Assembly: GCA_003224785.1 (NCBI GenBank)
Contig: QHZV01000108.1
Coordinates: forward strand, 2,177 to 7,601
Direction: 5' to 3'
Source: Acidobacteriota bacterium
GTDB lineage: Bacteria > Acidobacteriota > Terriglobia > Terriglobales > Acidobacteriaceae
Length of the DNA: 5,425 bases
How positions within the stretch are numbered: the stretch's first letter is position 1; the number at the start of each line of letters is the position of its first letter. Under the pieces are notes generated by a model. It saw nothing but the letters and a program-made list of their open reading frames with translations, was not told where the DNA came from and did not search any database. Below are positions 4,789 to 5,425 of the stretch, in pieces. The translations under genes and the position numbers were made by a program.

Positions 4789-5425
4789 TCAGGCTGCAGC
4801 CGGAGCCGATGCGGTCAGGACAGGCTTTGACGCGTCTGCTAATTTCGTCGCAGATACACGCTCCGCCGATTCGATCCATTTTGGAGCGGCGTTTCGCTCT
4901 TCATCCGGACGATTCATGACGAACGCCGCCCGCACTCGTTCTTCATGAAGCCACCAGACGCTAAAGCTGTTGCTCGCGTCGGAAAAGAAATACGGAACAT
5001 GCTTAAAAGGAGTTGCGTCTCCCATGAGTGACCGCGCGCAGTGTTGCCCCTGCGACACCGCGTTGTCCCAGTGCTCTACGCGCCTGCGTTTACCAAAGAC
5101 TATGTCCTGGTAGTTCGCAACATCGCCCGCGGCAAAAATATCAGAGTTTGTGGTCTGAAGATATTCATTGACCAGAATGCCATCGCCAACCTCGAGTCCG
5201 CCGTTTGATGCCAGGTCAATTGCCGGCTCGACGCCGATTCCGGCGAGAACCAGATCACACGAGATGGTTTGACCATCACTAAGCACCGCGGAACGTACAG
5301 TGGCATCACCTTGTAATTCCCTAACTGCGCTCGATTTCTGGATTCGAACTCCCCTGGTCGTATAGTAGCCCTCAAAAAAGCTCGACGTTTCCGGTGTGAA
5401 CAACCGCTTCCAGATACGGTCGTCA
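4789..5425 (-). CDS. FAD-dependent pyridine-nucleotide oxidoreductase, ferredoxin/rubredoxin reductase-like (C-terminal part)
   Basis: About 211 residues are visible, and the gene continues past the right edge (the frame reads DDRIWKRLFTPETSSFFEGY with no stop before the end). The family moves electrons between NAD(P)H and ferredoxin, rubredoxin or a similar partner through FAD. Visible landmarks are the end of the NAD-binding domain, DLVLAGIGVEP (about 5256-5224), and the second FAD-binding motif, DIFAAGDVANY (AGDV at 5130-5119). After these come EHWDNAVSQGQHCARSLMG (from 5076), typical of rubredoxin/ferredoxin reductases and AIF-like enzymes, and the C-terminal reductase domain with YFFSDASNSFSVWW (from 4992). 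TTG at 5403 is unlikely to be the start, because the upstream codons fit the family and the N-terminal FAD and NAD Rossmann motifs are missing. The Ala/Ser-rich tail ends at TGA (4791-4789). The electron partner is not known. Confidence 0.9.
   Translation of the reverse strand, partial: DDRIWKRLFTPETSSFFEGYYTTRGVRIQKSSAVRELQGDATVRSAVLSDGQTISCDLVLAGIGVEPAIDLASNGGLEVGDGILVNEYLQTTNSDIFAAGDVANYQDIVFGKRRRVEHWDNAVSQGQHCARSLMGDATPFKHVPYFFSDASNSFSVWWLHEERVRAAFVMNRPDEERNAAPKWIESAERVSATKLADASKPVLTASAPAAA

Noticed and set aside
4766..4948. Plus-strand frame overlapping the recO stop
   Set aside because: It is antisense to the well-supported oxidoreductase C-terminus and has no family features.
1..5425. 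CRISPR array, tRNA, rRNA, insertion sequence or defence system
   Set aside because: No direct-repeat spacing, cloverleaf, transposase motif or defence-type domain was seen on either strand.

Overview
The window looks like a housekeeping and accessory stretch of an Acidobacteriota chromosome, probably a Koribacter-like soil lineage. This rests on recognition rather than a database search. The signs are moderate-to-high GC, two small secreted-protein types that I associate with that phylum, a TTG start with a strong ribosome binding site, and several palindromic repeats with GGCAC/GTGCC stem ends.

Layout. Positions 1-2171 (+) hold most of a fused aconitase/isopropylmalate-dehydratase-type protein. 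It has an N-terminal swivel domain followed by the [4Fe-4S] catalytic domains, and its start lies before the window. A hairpin-rich segment of about 81 bp sits in frame inside this gene. After a short spacer with a candidate promoter, 2260-2520 (+) encodes a small ferredoxin of the seven-iron or two-cluster type. A twin-hairpin repeat separates it from a convergent gene for a small secreted or membrane protein (3119-2639, -). That gene is split by a one-base frameshift near 2897. A 247-bp divergent intergenic region with a 14-bp perfect palindrome leads to a second small exported protein (3367-3936, +). Next come recO (4035-4769, +), the recombinational repair mediator, and the C-terminal part of an FAD-dependent pyridine-nucleotide oxidoreductase (5425-4789, -), which runs off the right edge and converges on recO with a 19-bp gap.

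Functional links are loose. The aconitase-family enzyme, the ferredoxin and the FAD reductase are all redox or Fe-S proteins, but they are not one operon. RecO is an unrelated repair gene. The two small envelope proteins are divergently transcribed and could share regulation. I found no CRISPR array, tRNA, rRNA, transposase or defence system. The most unusual features are the palindromic element translated inside the aconitase-family gene, the frameshifted secreted protein, and possible leaderless starts at recO and the 3367 gene.
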